64,000 nucleotides of DNA from LMUY01 sp965199005 (GCA_965199005.1 CBDAQK010000006.1:1116001-1180000), one strand, 5' to 3'; numbered from the stretch's first letter, positions 27,969 to 37,430 are shown. Numbers and translations: made by a program. Notes: generated by a model from the letters alone, not told the origin.

Positions 27969-29163
27969 GGCTGCACCATCCTCCACCTGCGCTGCGCTGA
28001 AAAGCGCGTCCGTGATTGGCGCGGGTCCCGCCGGGTTGATGGCGGCTGAACGGCTGGCGCTCGGCGGCGTCGCGGTGACCGTGTTCGACCGCATGCCGTC
28101 GCCGGGCCGCAAGCTGCTGATGGCGGGTGCGGGTGGGCTGAACCTCACGCACAGCGAACCATTGGACGCGCTGCTCGCCCGCTACGGAACCGCTCGGGAA
28201 GCGCTCAGCCCAGCGATTTTGGCGTTTCCCCCGGATGCGCTGCTTGCGTGGTGCGAGGGGTTGGGGCAACCGGTGTTCACCGGCAGTTCAGGCCGCGTGT
28301 TTCCCGTCGCCATGAAGGCAGCGCCTTTGCTCAGGGCCTGGCTGCGGCGCCTGGAGGGGCTGGGCGTGCAGTGGCGGTTACGGCATCGCTGGCTTGGCTG
28401 GGCCCCGGATGGCCAGCCGCGCTTCGACCCGGCGGCCCGTGTCGCGCCGGGTGCGACGGTGCTGGCGCTCGGGGGCGCATCGTGGCCGCGGCTTGGGTCG
28501 GACGGAGCCTGGGCAGCCGCCCTGCCCAGGCATTGGCTCGCGCCGTTCCGTCCCGCCAATTGCGGCTTCGTGGCGCCATGGAGTGCGCATATGGCCCGCC
28601 ATGCGGGCACGCCGCTGAAGCGGATCAGCGTCGGATTTGCCGGCCGCGTTGTGCCGGGCGAAGCGGTTCTGACGGAAATGGGGATCGAGGGCGGTCCATT
28701 CTACGCGCTGTGCGCCATGTTGCGCGACGCCATTGCGGCAGCGGGTACCGCAACCGCCATCGTCGATTTGCGTCCCGACCTGACGCTGGCGGAGTTAACC
28801 CGCCGGTTGGCCGCACCGCGCCGGGCGCAATCGCTCTCGACCTTCCTGCGCAAGCAAGCCGGGCTGCCGCCAGCCGGGGTCGCCTTGCTGCGGGAATGTA
28901 CCGGAGTGCCGCAGGATTTGGCGGCAGCCATCAAGGCGCTGCCGATGCGGTTGACGGGAATTTCGGGGTTGACGCGGGCGATCTCGACGGCGGGTGGTCT
29001 GCGGTTCGAGGCATTGAGCGAGTTGGCGCGGGATGGCGTGTTCGCCGCAGGAGAAATGTTGGACTGGGAAGCCCCCACCGGCGGCTATTTGTTACAGGCC
29101 TCGTTCAGCACGGGGTTCGCCGCGGGCGAAGCAGCGCTGGCCTGGCTTCAGCCGCAGAAATAG
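27967..29163 (+). CDS. HI0933/YhiN-family flavoprotein (TIGR03862-like)
   Basis: A 398-residue NAD(P)/FAD-dependent protein. The N-terminal FAD motif SVIGAGPAGLMAAERLALGGVAVTVFD is near 15-41, and PGRKLLMAGAGGLNLTHSEP near 46-65 is the HI0933-family signature. GALGGASWPRLGSDGAW-like and APTGGYLLQASFSTGFAAG (near 374) complete the fold. Function is undefined; these are soluble flavoproteins. The only start that keeps the first beta strand is ATG 27967, whose bases overlap the opposite-strand start in CATG. Confidence 0.82.
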   Translation: MAAPSSTCAALKSASVIGAGPAGLMAAERLALGGVAVTVFDRMPSPGRKLLMAGAGGLNLTHSEPLDALLARYGTAREALSPAILAFPPDALLAWCEGLGQPVFTGSSGRVFPVAMKAAPLLRAWLRRLEGLGVQWRLRHRWLGWAPDGQPRFDPAARVAPGATVLALGGASWPRLGSDGAWAAALPRHWLAPFRPANCGFVAPWSAHMARHAGTPLKRISVGFAGRVVPGEAVLTEMGIEGGPFYALCAMLRDAIAAAGTATAIVDLRPDLTLAELTRRLAAPRRAQSLSTFLRKQAGLPPAGVALLRECTGVPQDLAAAIKALPMRLTGISGLTRAISTAGGLRFEALSELARDGVFAAGEMLDWEAPTGGYLLQASFSTGFAAGEAALAWLQPQK

Positions 29164-29167
29164 CGCG

Positions 29168-30226
29168 TTACGCCTCGAGGCTCACGACGACGCGGGTGCC
29201 CCGATGCGCCGGATCGACCAGGACGGTGGCTTTGACCGTGCGGGCCATCGCACCCACGATCATCGTGCCTAGGCCGCTGCCCTTTGGCGCCACGCCATCC
29301 TGGTAACCGATGCCATCGTCCTCCACGACCAACTGAACCCGGCCCGCCTCGCGGCTGAAGGCCACGCGAATATCGCCCTTCCGGTCTGGGTAGGCGTATT
29401 TCAGCGCGTTGGTGACCAATTCATTTACAATCAGCCCGATGGAGACCGCCTTGTCCGTTTCGACACGGATGGAATCGGCGACCAACGTAATCTGGCCGAA
29501 CCGCTCTTCCGTGGCGACGGCGCGTCGTAATTCGTCGACCAGCCCCTCCAGGTATTGATCCATTGCGACATATTCGACGTCGTTGCTGGTGTAGAGCCGC
29601 CGATGCACCAGGGACACCGCCTCCACCCGCTCGGCAGCCCGCCGCAACGCCTCACGCGCATCGGCGTCGGCAACTTTGCGCGCCTGCAGCTCGATCAGCG
29701 ACGAGATAAGCTGCAGGCTGTTGGCAATACGGTGATTCACCTCACGCAGGAGGAGCGCCTGCTGTTGTGCGAGGGTCTCCAGACGATCCCGGCTCTCCTG
29801 CAACTCCTGGATCGCCGCCTCCCGCTCCCGCCGAAGGCGCACCTGCTCCTGCGACTGGCGGATAGAGGTGGAAAGGAATTCCATGAAGGTGCCTTGGACG
29901 TCCTTCACGACATAGTCGAACGCCCCCGCCTTCAGCGCCGCCACCGCGATCCGCGGCTCCTCGGCAGCGGTCACGAAGATCACGGGCGGCCCGTCCGGCA
30001 ACGCCACCAGGTCGGCCAGCACGTCGAGCCCGTCCCGCCCAGGCATGAAATGATCGAGTGCCACCACATCGAAGGCTTGGGCGTTGCAGAGCGCCAACCC
30101 GGTCTGGCCATCGCCCGCCACCTGCACAACGAAGCCGTCGCGTTCCAAATGCCGCTGGACGAGCCGGCACAGCCCGGCGTCGTCATCGACATAGAGGACC
30201 CGGACGGGGGATCCGTGTGGCGACAC
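29168..30226 (-). CDS. Response-regulator/HisKA_2 sensor kinase hybrid
   Basis: The 352-residue protein couples an N-terminal receiver domain (VLYVDDDAGLCRLV, acceptor Asp in VVALDHFMPGRDG near 55, Lys near 105) to a HisKA_2-type kinase. The phospho-His lies in LLREVNHRIANSLQLISSLIELQ near 162-184. An HATPase_c domain follows with LIVNELVTNALKYAYP near 264 and a DGIGYQDG glycine box. Short coiled coil at 125-160 links them. It is the last gene of a kinase/receiver cluster (2 bp after the stand-alone receiver). No DNA-binding output is encoded here. Confidence 0.85.
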   Translation of the reverse strand: MSPHGSPVRVLYVDDDAGLCRLVQRHLERDGFVVQVAGDGQTGLALCNAQAFDVVALDHFMPGRDGLDVLADLVALPDGPPVIFVTAAEEPRIAVAALKAGAFDYVVKDVQGTFMEFLSTSIRQSQEQVRLRREREAAIQELQESRDRLETLAQQQALLLREVNHRIANSLQLISSLIELQARKVADADAREALRRAAERVEAVSLVHRRLYTSNDVEYVAMDQYLEGLVDELRRAVATEERFGQITLVADSIRVETDKAVSIGLIVNELVTNALKYAYPDRKGDIRVAFSREAGRVQLVVEDDGIGYQDGVAPKGSGLGTMIVGAMARTVKATVLVDPAHRGTRVVVSLEA

Positions 30227-30228
30227 TG

Positions 30229-30669
30229 TCAGTCCGCTTCAGGCACCTGCATCACGGCCAGGAACAAACCGAGTTGCCGTATCGCGACGGCAAAGCTCTC
30301 GTACTCGACTGGCTTGGTGATGTAGACGTTGCAGCCGAGGTCGTAGCAGCGCTGGATTTCCACCTTGTCGTCCGTCGTCGTCAAAACGATGACAGGGGCG
30401 CGCTTGAGCAGGTTGTCCGCCTTGATGCGGGCCAGGATATCGGTGCCGCTCATATCGGGAAGGTTCAGGTCGAGCAGCACCAGGATCGGGAGTTCGACGT
30501 TCCGCCTCCCCGCGCCATTCGTGCCAAACAGATGGTCGAGCGCCGATGTGCCGTCCGCAAACGGCACGATGGCGTTGTTGACACCCGCCCGCCGCACGTT
30601 TTTCTCGATCAGGCGGGCATGGCCTGGGTCGTCCTCGATCAATAGGATGGTTACCGGGTTGGCATTCAA
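30229..30669 (-). CDS. Single-domain response regulator (Rcp1-like)
   Basis: A 146-residue receiver with no output domain: ILLIEDDPGHARLIEKNVRRAG, acceptor Asp in VLLDLNLPDMSG near 67, Thr in VIVLTTTDD near 95 and Lys in VYITKPVEYES near 117. The loop before the acceptor resembles receivers that pair with bacteriophytochrome or CHASE3 kinases. I place the start at TTG 30669 (reading MNANPVTILL). It overlaps the kinase stop as TTGA and has GGAGA 8 bp upstream. The frame extends 27 codons further but those overlap kinase coding sequence. Confidence 0.85.
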   Translation of the reverse strand: MNANPVTILLIEDDPGHARLIEKNVRRAGVNNAIVPFADGTSALDHLFGTNGAGRRNVELPILVLLDLNLPDMSGTDILARIKADNLLKRAPVIVLTTTDDKVEIQRCYDLGCNVYITKPVEYESFAVAIRQLGLFLAVMQVPEAD

Positions 30670-32165
30670 GCCGCATTCTCCATTCCATTCTGGGCGACCG
30701 CAGGAATACGGATCGTGAAAGTCGTTCCCACATCCAACGCCGATGTACACTCTATACTGCCACCCAGGCGCCGGACCAAAGCGCGAACATGCGCCAGGCC
30801 GATCCCTTCACCTGGAACCTTCTGGTCCCCCGCACGCCGGAACAGTTCGAACACCCTCTCATAATCGCGTTCGGCAATGCCGCGGCCATTATCGGCGATG
30901 GCGAACCTGATCATCGGGCCTTCCCGCTTCGCCTCGATCCTGACGCTGCCGGGCCGGTCTGATTTAAGATACTTCAGGGCATTATCCATCACATTGGTGA
31001 AGATTTGTTCCACGGCGAGCCGATCTGCCACGAGCGTCGGGATAGTTCCAATCTCGATCACCGCCTCCTTCGCCATCGCCTGGTGCTGCATGCTGTCGGC
31101 AATCCCGCGCAGCATTGCCGCCATATCCAGGCGTTCCGGCGCCAAAACCCGCCGGCCTTCGCGGGACAACTTCAGGATGGCGTTGATCAGCCGGTCCATC
31201 TTGCTGGTGGAACTCCGGATGAAGCGGAGTGCCTCGGGGATGTCTTCCACCACGGCTTCGCGCAGTTCGGCAGAGATGCTCTGCGTGTCGAAATGCTGGG
31301 TCAGGGTGGCGGCCGCCTGTTCCAGCTCGCTGGTAAAGCCCATGACGTTGACCAAGGGCGCCCGCAAATCGTGTGAGACGATGTAGGCGAACCGTTGGAT
31401 TTCCTCGTTGGCCGCCGTCAGGTCGGCGGTGCGGACACGCACGAGGTCGTCCAACTGCTCATTGGTCCGTTCCAGCGCCTCGTTCGCCCGGGCCGTCATC
31501 TCCTGCGCCGCCCGGAGGCTCGCCAGGTAGGCGCGCAAGCCGAGCGCGATGAGCCCGGTGAGTGCCAGCACCATGACCAACCCGGCGATATCAATGGCCA
31601 CCAAACGGCGGCCGCCGCGTGTCACCGAGCCCACCTGCGTTACCAGCTCGGCATCCAGCCTGGCCTCCAGCCGGCTTACCAAGTCGCGGATTCCGAGCAT
31701 CGCGTTATGGCCGACATTGGTCCGCACCAGGGCGAGGGCGCCCGGCAAGTCCCCGCCCTTGGCAAGGGTGACCGTCTTTTCCAGCTCCGCCAGCTTGTCG
31801 CCTGCGGCCTTTGCCAATTCGACGACCTGGGGGTCGCCACCCCGCGCGGCTTGCAAGCTCGCCAGCAATCCAGGCATCGCCGCTTCGGCATGGATGAGCG
31901 GCTGCAAATAGGCCTCGTCGGAGGTGAGCAGATAGCCGCGCTGCCCGGTCTCCGCGTCCTGTGCAGCCAGCAGGATGTTGGCCACCAAGTTGCGCGACGC
32001 CCGGGTCCCTTGGGCCAGTGCGAGGGCCTCGGAGTTCTCGCTGGCTTGCCAAACCGAGGCACCCGCCACCGCAACCAGCAACACCAGGGCGGCGACGAGC
32101 GACACCACGCCCGACCGGCCCAACGCGCGGGTGCTTTGTGTCGTCGGTCGGGGGTCGTGCAGCAT
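30666..32165 (-). CDS. CHASE3-domain sensor histidine kinase
   Basis: The roughly 499-residue membrane kinase has a first helix near 23-45 (VVSLVAALVLLVAVAGASVW). A periplasmic CHASE3 sensor domain contains the hallmark QDAETGQRGYLLTSDEAYL near 69-87. A second membrane helix lies near 180-200, then a coiled coil with TANEEIQRFAYIVSHDLRAPLVNVMGF (HisKA phospho-His near 270) and HATPase_c boxes (NVMDNALKYL, IADNGRGIAERDY, GEGIGLAHV). The start is taken at MLHDPRPTTQ; earlier Met codons are possible. It leads the cluster with the two receiver proteins. Confidence 0.85.
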   Translation of the reverse strand: MLHDPRPTTQSTRALGRSGVVSLVAALVLLVAVAGASVWQASENSEALALAQGTRASRNLVANILLAAQDAETGQRGYLLTSDEAYLQPLIHAEAAMPGLLASLQAARGGDPQVVELAKAAGDKLAELEKTVTLAKGGDLPGALALVRTNVGHNAMLGIRDLVSRLEARLDAELVTQVGSVTRGGRRLVAIDIAGLVMVLALTGLIALGLRAYLASLRAAQEMTARANEALERTNEQLDDLVRVRTADLTAANEEIQRFAYIVSHDLRAPLVNVMGFTSELEQAAATLTQHFDTQSISAELREAVVEDIPEALRFIRSSTSKMDRLINAILKLSREGRRVLAPERLDMAAMLRGIADSMQHQAMAKEAVIEIGTIPTLVADRLAVEQIFTNVMDNALKYLKSDRPGSVRIEAKREGPMIRFAIADNGRGIAERDYERVFELFRRAGDQKVPGEGIGLAHVRALVRRLGGSIECTSALDVGTTFTIRIPAVAQNGMENAA

Positions 32166-32231
32166 GTCTGGGTTATGACGGTCCTGGGCCCACGCGCCAG
32201 CCATCAGAACGGATGCACAGCACCGGAGACA

Positions 32232-32284
32232 ATCACGAACCCGTGATCCGGGGATGACAGTGCACGATTGTGCAAGAGTGTCAT
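32232..32284. promoter_or_regulatory. Nested inverted repeats between the CHASE3 kinase and tkt
   Basis: Two symmetric elements occupy the 261-bp divergent gap. ATCACG (32232-32237) and CGTGAT (32242-32247) flank a 4-bp loop. ATGACA/TGCAC (32254-32265) is mirrored by GTGCA/TGTCAT (32270-32284). Perfect dyads of this size between divergent genes suit dimeric regulators. They lie about 145-195 bp before the tkt ATG. No regulator is identified. Confidence 0.35.
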
Positions 32285-32426
32285 GAACCCCGTGGCCCAA
32301 TCTGCGGTTAGGGTGTCATATGTGCCGCAGCCTTCAGCGGGAAGCGGCCCACGGCCATTTTCCAGTTTTGCGCCCGAGCGACGGGCGCGGTCGGCGACGA
32401 GCATGCTCATTCAAGGGATCGCCTCG

Positions 32427-34511
32427 ATGGACCTTCCAGTCTCCACCTCCTCTTCAGCCCCCGTCATCAAGGGTGACATCGACCAGATCGCCATAAACAC
32501 GATCCGAACCTTGGCAATCGACGCCGTTCAGAAAGCGAATTCCGGGCACCCAGGGACCCCGATGGGGATGGCACCTGTGGGGTATACCCTTTGGCAGCAC
32601 GCCTTGCGCTACGACCCGGCGGATCCGCAGTGGCCAAACCGCGACCGGTTTGTCCTCTCGGTCGGGCATGCCTCGATGCTGCTGTATGCGCTCCTTCATT
32701 TGGCGCAGGTGGCGTCCGATCCAGAGCATAAGGACAAGGGCCCGTATGCCGTGACTCTGGACGACATCAAGGAGTTCCGGCAGCTCTCCTCGGTGACGCC
32801 GGGCCACCCGGAATACCGGCTGACCTCCGGCGTCGAGACGACCACGGGCCCGCTGGCGCAGGGCGTCTCCAACAGCGTCGGCATGGCGATGGCGCAGCGG
32901 TACTTGGCGCAGCGCTACAACAAGCCGGGCTTCGACATCTTCGACTATCATGTGTACGCGCTCTGTGGCGATGGCTGCATGATGGAGGGAGTGTCCAACG
33001 AGGCTGCGTCGATCGCCGGCCATTTGAAGCTCGGCAACCTCACCTGGATCTACGACAGCAACCACATCACCATCGAGGGCGCCACCAGCCTCGCCTTCAG
33101 CGACGATGTGGGCGCGCGGTTGGGCGCGATGGGCTGGCACGTGATCCACGTGGCGGACGCCAACGACACCGCGGCCGTCACCAAGGCGCTGGATGAAGCC
33201 AAGGCCGTGACCACGGGGCCGACCATCATCGTCGTGCACAGCATCATCGGCTGGGGCGCGCCGAAAAAGGCCGGCACCCGTGAAGCCCATGGCGAAGCGC
33301 TGGGCGCGGAAGAGGTCAAAGGCGCCAAGCGCAATTATGGCTGGCCCGAGGATGCGCAGTTCCTCGTCCCCGATGGTGTCCATCAGCGCTTTGCGGAACT
33401 CATGGGTGCACGCGGGGCGAAGGCGCACCACGAGTGGACCGATCTCATGGCACGATACCGGACGGCCTATCCGGACCTGGCCAAAGAGATCGAGATGATC
33501 GAAACCCACCAGCTTCCCGAGGGCTGGGACGCCGAGATTCCCGTCTTCCCGGCCGATGCAAAGGGCATCGCCTCTCGCGACTCGTCGCAGAAAGTGCTCA
33601 ATGCCATCGGCAAGCACGTGCCTTGGATGATCGGCGGCGCGGCGGATTTGGCGCCCTCCACCAAGTCCAACATGACGTTCGATGGTGCGGGATCCTTCGA
33701 GGCCGAGACCTACGGGGGCCGCAACCTGCATTTCGGCATTCGCGAGCACGCGATGGGGTCGATCGTGAACGGGCTCACCCTGTCCAACCTTCGAGGCTAC
33801 GGCAGCGGGTTCCTGATCTTTTCCGACTATATGAAGGCACCCATCCGGCTCTCCGCCATCATGGAGTTGCCGGTGATCTACATCTTCACCCATGACAGCA
33901 TCGGCGTCGGCGAGGATGGGCCGACCCACCAGCCGATCGAGCAACTTGCCTCCTTGCGGGCGATCCCTGGCATGATCGTGCTGCGCCCGGCGGATGCCAA
34001 CGAGGTGGCGGAGGCCTGGCGGGTGGCGATGCACCAGGTCGACCGCCCCGTGTCGCTGATCCTCAGCCGGCAAGCGCTGCCGACCATTGACCGGAGCAAG
34101 TATGCGCCGGCATCCGGGGTGACCAAGGGCGCCTATGTCGTCGCCGATTGCGAGGGGCTTCCGGCGGTCATCCTGATGGGGACCGGGTCCGAGGTGTCGC
34201 TCTGCATGGGCGCCTATGAGGCGCTGACGGCCGAAGGCGTGAAGGCCCGCGTCGTGTCGATGCCGTCATGGGAGCTGTTCGAGCACCAGGACGAGGCATA
34301 CAAAGAGCAGGTTCTGCCACTGGCGGTCAAAGGCCGGGTGGCCGTCGAGCAGGCTGCGACGTTGGGGTGGGACCGTTACATTGGCCATGGCGGCGCGATG
34401 ATCGGCATGCACAGCTTCGGGGCGTCCGCTCCGTTGGCTGCCCTGCAGACGAAGTTTGGCTTCACCCCCGAGGCAGTGTTGAACGAAGCTCGCAAGCAAG
34501 CGAAGCGCTAG
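32427..34511 (+). CDS. tkt: Transketolase
   Basis: Tkt is a thiamine-diphosphate enzyme moving two-carbon units between pentose, heptulose and triose phosphates. In the 694-residue protein KANSGHPGTPMGMAPVGYTLW opens the catalytic core, with the TPP motif CGDGCMMEGVSNEAASIAGHLKLGNL near 163. The glutamate that activates TPP is in LHFGIREHAMGSI near 440. Start 32427 (MDLPVSTSSSAP) has AAGGGA 8 bp upstream; the frame is open 53 codons earlier. It heads the pentose-phosphate operon, 10 bp before tal-pgi. Confidence 0.95.
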   Translation: MDLPVSTSSSAPVIKGDIDQIAINTIRTLAIDAVQKANSGHPGTPMGMAPVGYTLWQHALRYDPADPQWPNRDRFVLSVGHASMLLYALLHLAQVASDPEHKDKGPYAVTLDDIKEFRQLSSVTPGHPEYRLTSGVETTTGPLAQGVSNSVGMAMAQRYLAQRYNKPGFDIFDYHVYALCGDGCMMEGVSNEAASIAGHLKLGNLTWIYDSNHITIEGATSLAFSDDVGARLGAMGWHVIHVADANDTAAVTKALDEAKAVTTGPTIIVVHSIIGWGAPKKAGTREAHGEALGAEEVKGAKRNYGWPEDAQFLVPDGVHQRFAELMGARGAKAHHEWTDLMARYRTAYPDLAKEIEMIETHQLPEGWDAEIPVFPADAKGIASRDSSQKVLNAIGKHVPWMIGGAADLAPSTKSNMTFDGAGSFEAETYGGRNLHFGIREHAMGSIVNGLTLSNLRGYGSGFLIFSDYMKAPIRLSAIMELPVIYIFTHDSIGVGEDGPTHQPIEQLASLRAIPGMIVLRPADANEVAEAWRVAMHQVDRPVSLILSRQALPTIDRSKYAPASGVTKGAYVVADCEGLPAVILMGTGSEVSLCMGAYEALTAEGVKARVVSMPSWELFEHQDEAYKEQVLPLAVKGRVAVEQAATLGWDRYIGHGGAMIGMHSFGASAPLAALQTKFGFTPEAVLNEARKQAKR

Positions 34512-34521
34512 GAGAGCGTCG

Positions 34522-37377
34522 ATGGACATGCAAACTGAGACGACCAATCCGCTGAAGTCGCTTGAGAAGTTTGGCCAGTCGCCCTGGTATGACTTCATCG
34601 AACGGCAGTTCTTGGCGGATGGCTTGCAGGTGCTGATCGAACGGGATGGGCTGAAGGGCATGACGTCCAACCCATCGATCTTCGAGAAGGCGATGGGCCA
34701 CGGCACGAATTACGATGCCGGGTTCAAGGAGTTGGCTGCCAAGGGCGATGTGGACGCCCAGACGATTTACGAGACGCTGGCCATCCAGGACATCCAGAAG
34801 GCCGCGGATTTGCTGCTGCCCGTTTACAAGGCAACCAACAAGGCCGACGGCTACGTCTCGCTGGAAGTGTCGCCATACCTGGCGCTGCGCACCGACGAGA
34901 CGATTGCCGAGGCGCGCCGCCTTTGGAAATTGGCCGGGCGCGAGAACCTGATGATCAAGGTGCCCGGCACCGATCAAGGCACCCCGGCGATCAAGACGCT
35001 GATCAGCGAGGGGATGAACATCAACGTCACGCTGCTGTTCAGCCAACAGGCGTATAAGGATGTCGCGGAAGCGTTCATCGCCGGGCTGGAGGTCTACAAG
35101 GCGAATGGTGGCGATGTCAGCCACGTGGCGAGCGTGGCGTCGTTCTTCGTCAGCCGGATCGACGCGGTCATCGACAAGGAAATCGACGCGAAGCTTGCGG
35201 CGGGAACCGGTGACGCCTCGGAGCTGAAGCATGTGCGCGGCAAGGTCGCGATTGCCAACGCGAAGCTCGCTTACCAACACTATCTGTCTCTGAAGGGCAG
35301 CGACCGTTGGAAGGCTCTCGCGAGTGCCGGCGCGATGCCGCAACGGCTGCTCTGGGCCAGCACGGGCACCAAGGACAAGGCGTATAGCGACGTGCTGTAT
35401 GTCGAGGGGCTCATCGGTGCTGACACCGTCAACACCATGCCCCCCGCCACCATGGATGCCTTCCGGGATCACGGCCATCTGGCAGAGGCGCTGACGGCCG
35501 GGGTGGAGGACGCCAAGGAAATCCTTGCCACGGCGGAGAAGCTTGGCCTGAACCTGGCCAAAGTCACCCACGATTTGGTCGAAGATGGCGTCAAGCAGTT
35601 CGCCAAGGCGGCTGACGACCTGCTGGGCGCGGTGGCTGCCAAGCGGAACACCATGCTGGGCGATAAGCTCGCCACCGTCACCTCTACTCTGCCCGAGGCG
35701 ATGGGCAAAGCTGTCGCGGCGAGCCTGGATAGTTGGCGCGAGGCCGGCAAGGTGCGGCAGCTCTGGGCGCACGACGCCTCGCTGTGGACCGGCACGGACG
35801 AAGGCAAGTGGCTCGGCTGGCTGACCATCGTCAATGACCGGATCGCCGACCTGAAGCGCCTGCAAGCTTTCCAGGACGAGGTGAAGGCCGGCGGCTTCAC
35901 CGATGTGTTGCTGTTGGGCATGGGTGGCTCCAGCCTTGGCCCAGAGGTGCTCGCGGAAACCTTCGGCAAGCGCGGCGGCTTCCCCACCCTCCACGTGCTG
36001 GACAGCACCGACCCGCAGCAGATTGCCGCATTTGAGAAGAAGGTGACGCTGGCGACCACGCTGGTGATCGTCTCCAGCAAGTCCGGCGGCACGCTGGAGC
36101 CGAACATCCTGAAGGCGTATTTTTTCGACGCCCTGCAGAAGGCGGTGGGCGCCGACAAGGCAGGCGCGCATTTCATCGCGATCACCGACCCCGGCTCGCA
36201 CATGCAGAGCGTGGCGGAGGGCGATCACTTCCGCCACATATTCTACGGCGATCCGGGAATCGGTGGGCGTTATTCCGTGCTGTCCAATTTCGGCATGGTT
36301 CCGGCCGCGGCGATGGGCCTGGACCTGGAACAGTTCCTATCCGCCACTGCGCTGATGGTTCGAGCATGCGCCGCCGGGACGCCGCCGCTGCAGAACCCGG
36401 GCGTGCAGCTCGGCACCGTGCTCGGCATCGGGGCGACGACTGGGCGCGACAAGGTGACCATCACCGCCTCCCCCGGCCTGCTCGACGTTGGCGCTTGGCT
36501 GGAGCAATTGCTGGCGGAGAGCACGGGCAAGCAGGGCCACGGCATCGTGCCGATCGACAACGAGCCCCTGGCCGATGCCGGCCATTATGGCAACGACCGC
36601 GTGTTCGCCTATCTGCGGCTGCGCGATGCCCCCGATCCGGTGCAGGACAAAGCGATCGGCGCGTTGGCCAAGGCGGGCCAGCCGGTCGTGACGGTCGAAC
36701 TCGCCAACACGCTCCAACTGGGCCAGATGTTCTTCCTTTGGGAGTTCGCGACCGCAGTTGCCGGGTCGATCATCGGGATCGACGCGTTCAACCAGCCGGA
36801 TGTCGAGGCGAGCAAGGTCGAGACCAAAAAGCTGACCAGCGCCTATAACGACAGCGGCAAGCTCCCGGACGAGACGCCGTTTCTAACGGATGGCGCCATC
36901 CAGCTGTTCAGCGACGAGAAGAACGCGGCCGAGTTGGGCCGCGCCGGCAACACGCTGGGTGCGGTGATGAAGGCGCATCTCGCCCGGCTCGGGGCGGGGG
37001 ATTATGCCGCCCTGCTCGCCTATATCGAGCGGACCCCCGCGCATATCGCCCTGTTGCAGGAGCTTCGGACAACCATCCGCGACGCCAAGAAGGTGGCGAC
37101 CGTGGGCGAGTTCGGGCCGCGTTTCCTGCACTCGACAGGCCAAGCCTATAAGGGTGGGCCAAATAGCGGGGTGTTCACCCAGATCACGGCCGTGGACAAG
37201 GCCGATCTTGCCGTGCCGGGCGAGCGCTTCACCTTCAGCGTGGTTAAAGCTGCGCAGGCGCGAGGCGACTTCGATGTGCTCGCCGAACGTGGCCGCCGCG
37301 CGTTGCGGGTACACATTACCGGCGATCTAGAGGCCGGGCTTGGTGTGCTCGCAACCGCCATTCGCGCTGCCGTCTAA
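34522..37377 (+). CDS. tal-pgi: Bifunctional transaldolase / glucose-6-phosphate isomerase
   Basis: A 951-residue fusion. Residues about 1-370 are transaldolase: GMTSNPSIFEKAM near 49, the Schiff-base Lys in ENLMIKVPGT near 150, and ASVASFFVSRIDAVID near 205. Residues about 400-951 are phosphoglucose isomerase: LLLGMGGSSLGPEV near 470, VVSSKSGGTLEPN near 518, and ITDPGSHM. Together they link glucose-6-P/fructose-6-P with the non-oxidative pentose pathway. This fusion is known in acetic acid bacteria and relatives. It lies between tkt and gnd. Confidence 0.95.
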   Translation: MDMQTETTNPLKSLEKFGQSPWYDFIERQFLADGLQVLIERDGLKGMTSNPSIFEKAMGHGTNYDAGFKELAAKGDVDAQTIYETLAIQDIQKAADLLLPVYKATNKADGYVSLEVSPYLALRTDETIAEARRLWKLAGRENLMIKVPGTDQGTPAIKTLISEGMNINVTLLFSQQAYKDVAEAFIAGLEVYKANGGDVSHVASVASFFVSRIDAVIDKEIDAKLAAGTGDASELKHVRGKVAIANAKLAYQHYLSLKGSDRWKALASAGAMPQRLLWASTGTKDKAYSDVLYVEGLIGADTVNTMPPATMDAFRDHGHLAEALTAGVEDAKEILATAEKLGLNLAKVTHDLVEDGVKQFAKAADDLLGAVAAKRNTMLGDKLATVTSTLPEAMGKAVAASLDSWREAGKVRQLWAHDASLWTGTDEGKWLGWLTIVNDRIADLKRLQAFQDEVKAGGFTDVLLLGMGGSSLGPEVLAETFGKRGGFPTLHVLDSTDPQQIAAFEKKVTLATTLVIVSSKSGGTLEPNILKAYFFDALQKAVGADKAGAHFIAITDPGSHMQSVAEGDHFRHIFYGDPGIGGRYSVLSNFGMVPAAAMGLDLEQFLSATALMVRACAAGTPPLQNPGVQLGTVLGIGATTGRDKVTITASPGLLDVGAWLEQLLAESTGKQGHGIVPIDNEPLADAGHYGNDRVFAYLRLRDAPDPVQDKAIGALAKAGQPVVTVELANTLQLGQMFFLWEFATAVAGSIIGIDAFNQPDVEASKVETKKLTSAYNDSGKLPDETPFLTDGAIQLFSDEKNAAELGRAGNTLGAVMKAHLARLGAGDYAALLAYIERTPAHIALLQELRTTIRDAKKVATVGEFGPRFLHSTGQAYKGGPNSGVFTQITAVDKADLAVPGERFTFSVVKAAQARGDFDVLAERGRRALRVHITGDLEAGLGVLATAIRAAV

Positions 37378-37380
37378 TAC

Positions 37381-37406
37381 GGGGAGAGGGGCAGCCCCCT
37401 CTCCCC
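37381..37406 (+). terminator. Strong 11-bp hairpin between tal-pgi and gnd
   Basis: GGGGAGAGGGG (37381-37391) pairs perfectly with CCCCTCTCCCC (37396-37406) around a 4-base loop, right after the tal-pgi stop and 24 bp before gnd. A CCTTCTTCT pyrimidine stretch follows rather than a T-run. It could act as a partial terminator or RNA-stability element separating tkt/tal-pgi from gnd-zwf onward. Confidence 0.5.
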
Positions 37407-37430
37407 CCTTCTTCTAACTGGAGCACTTGC

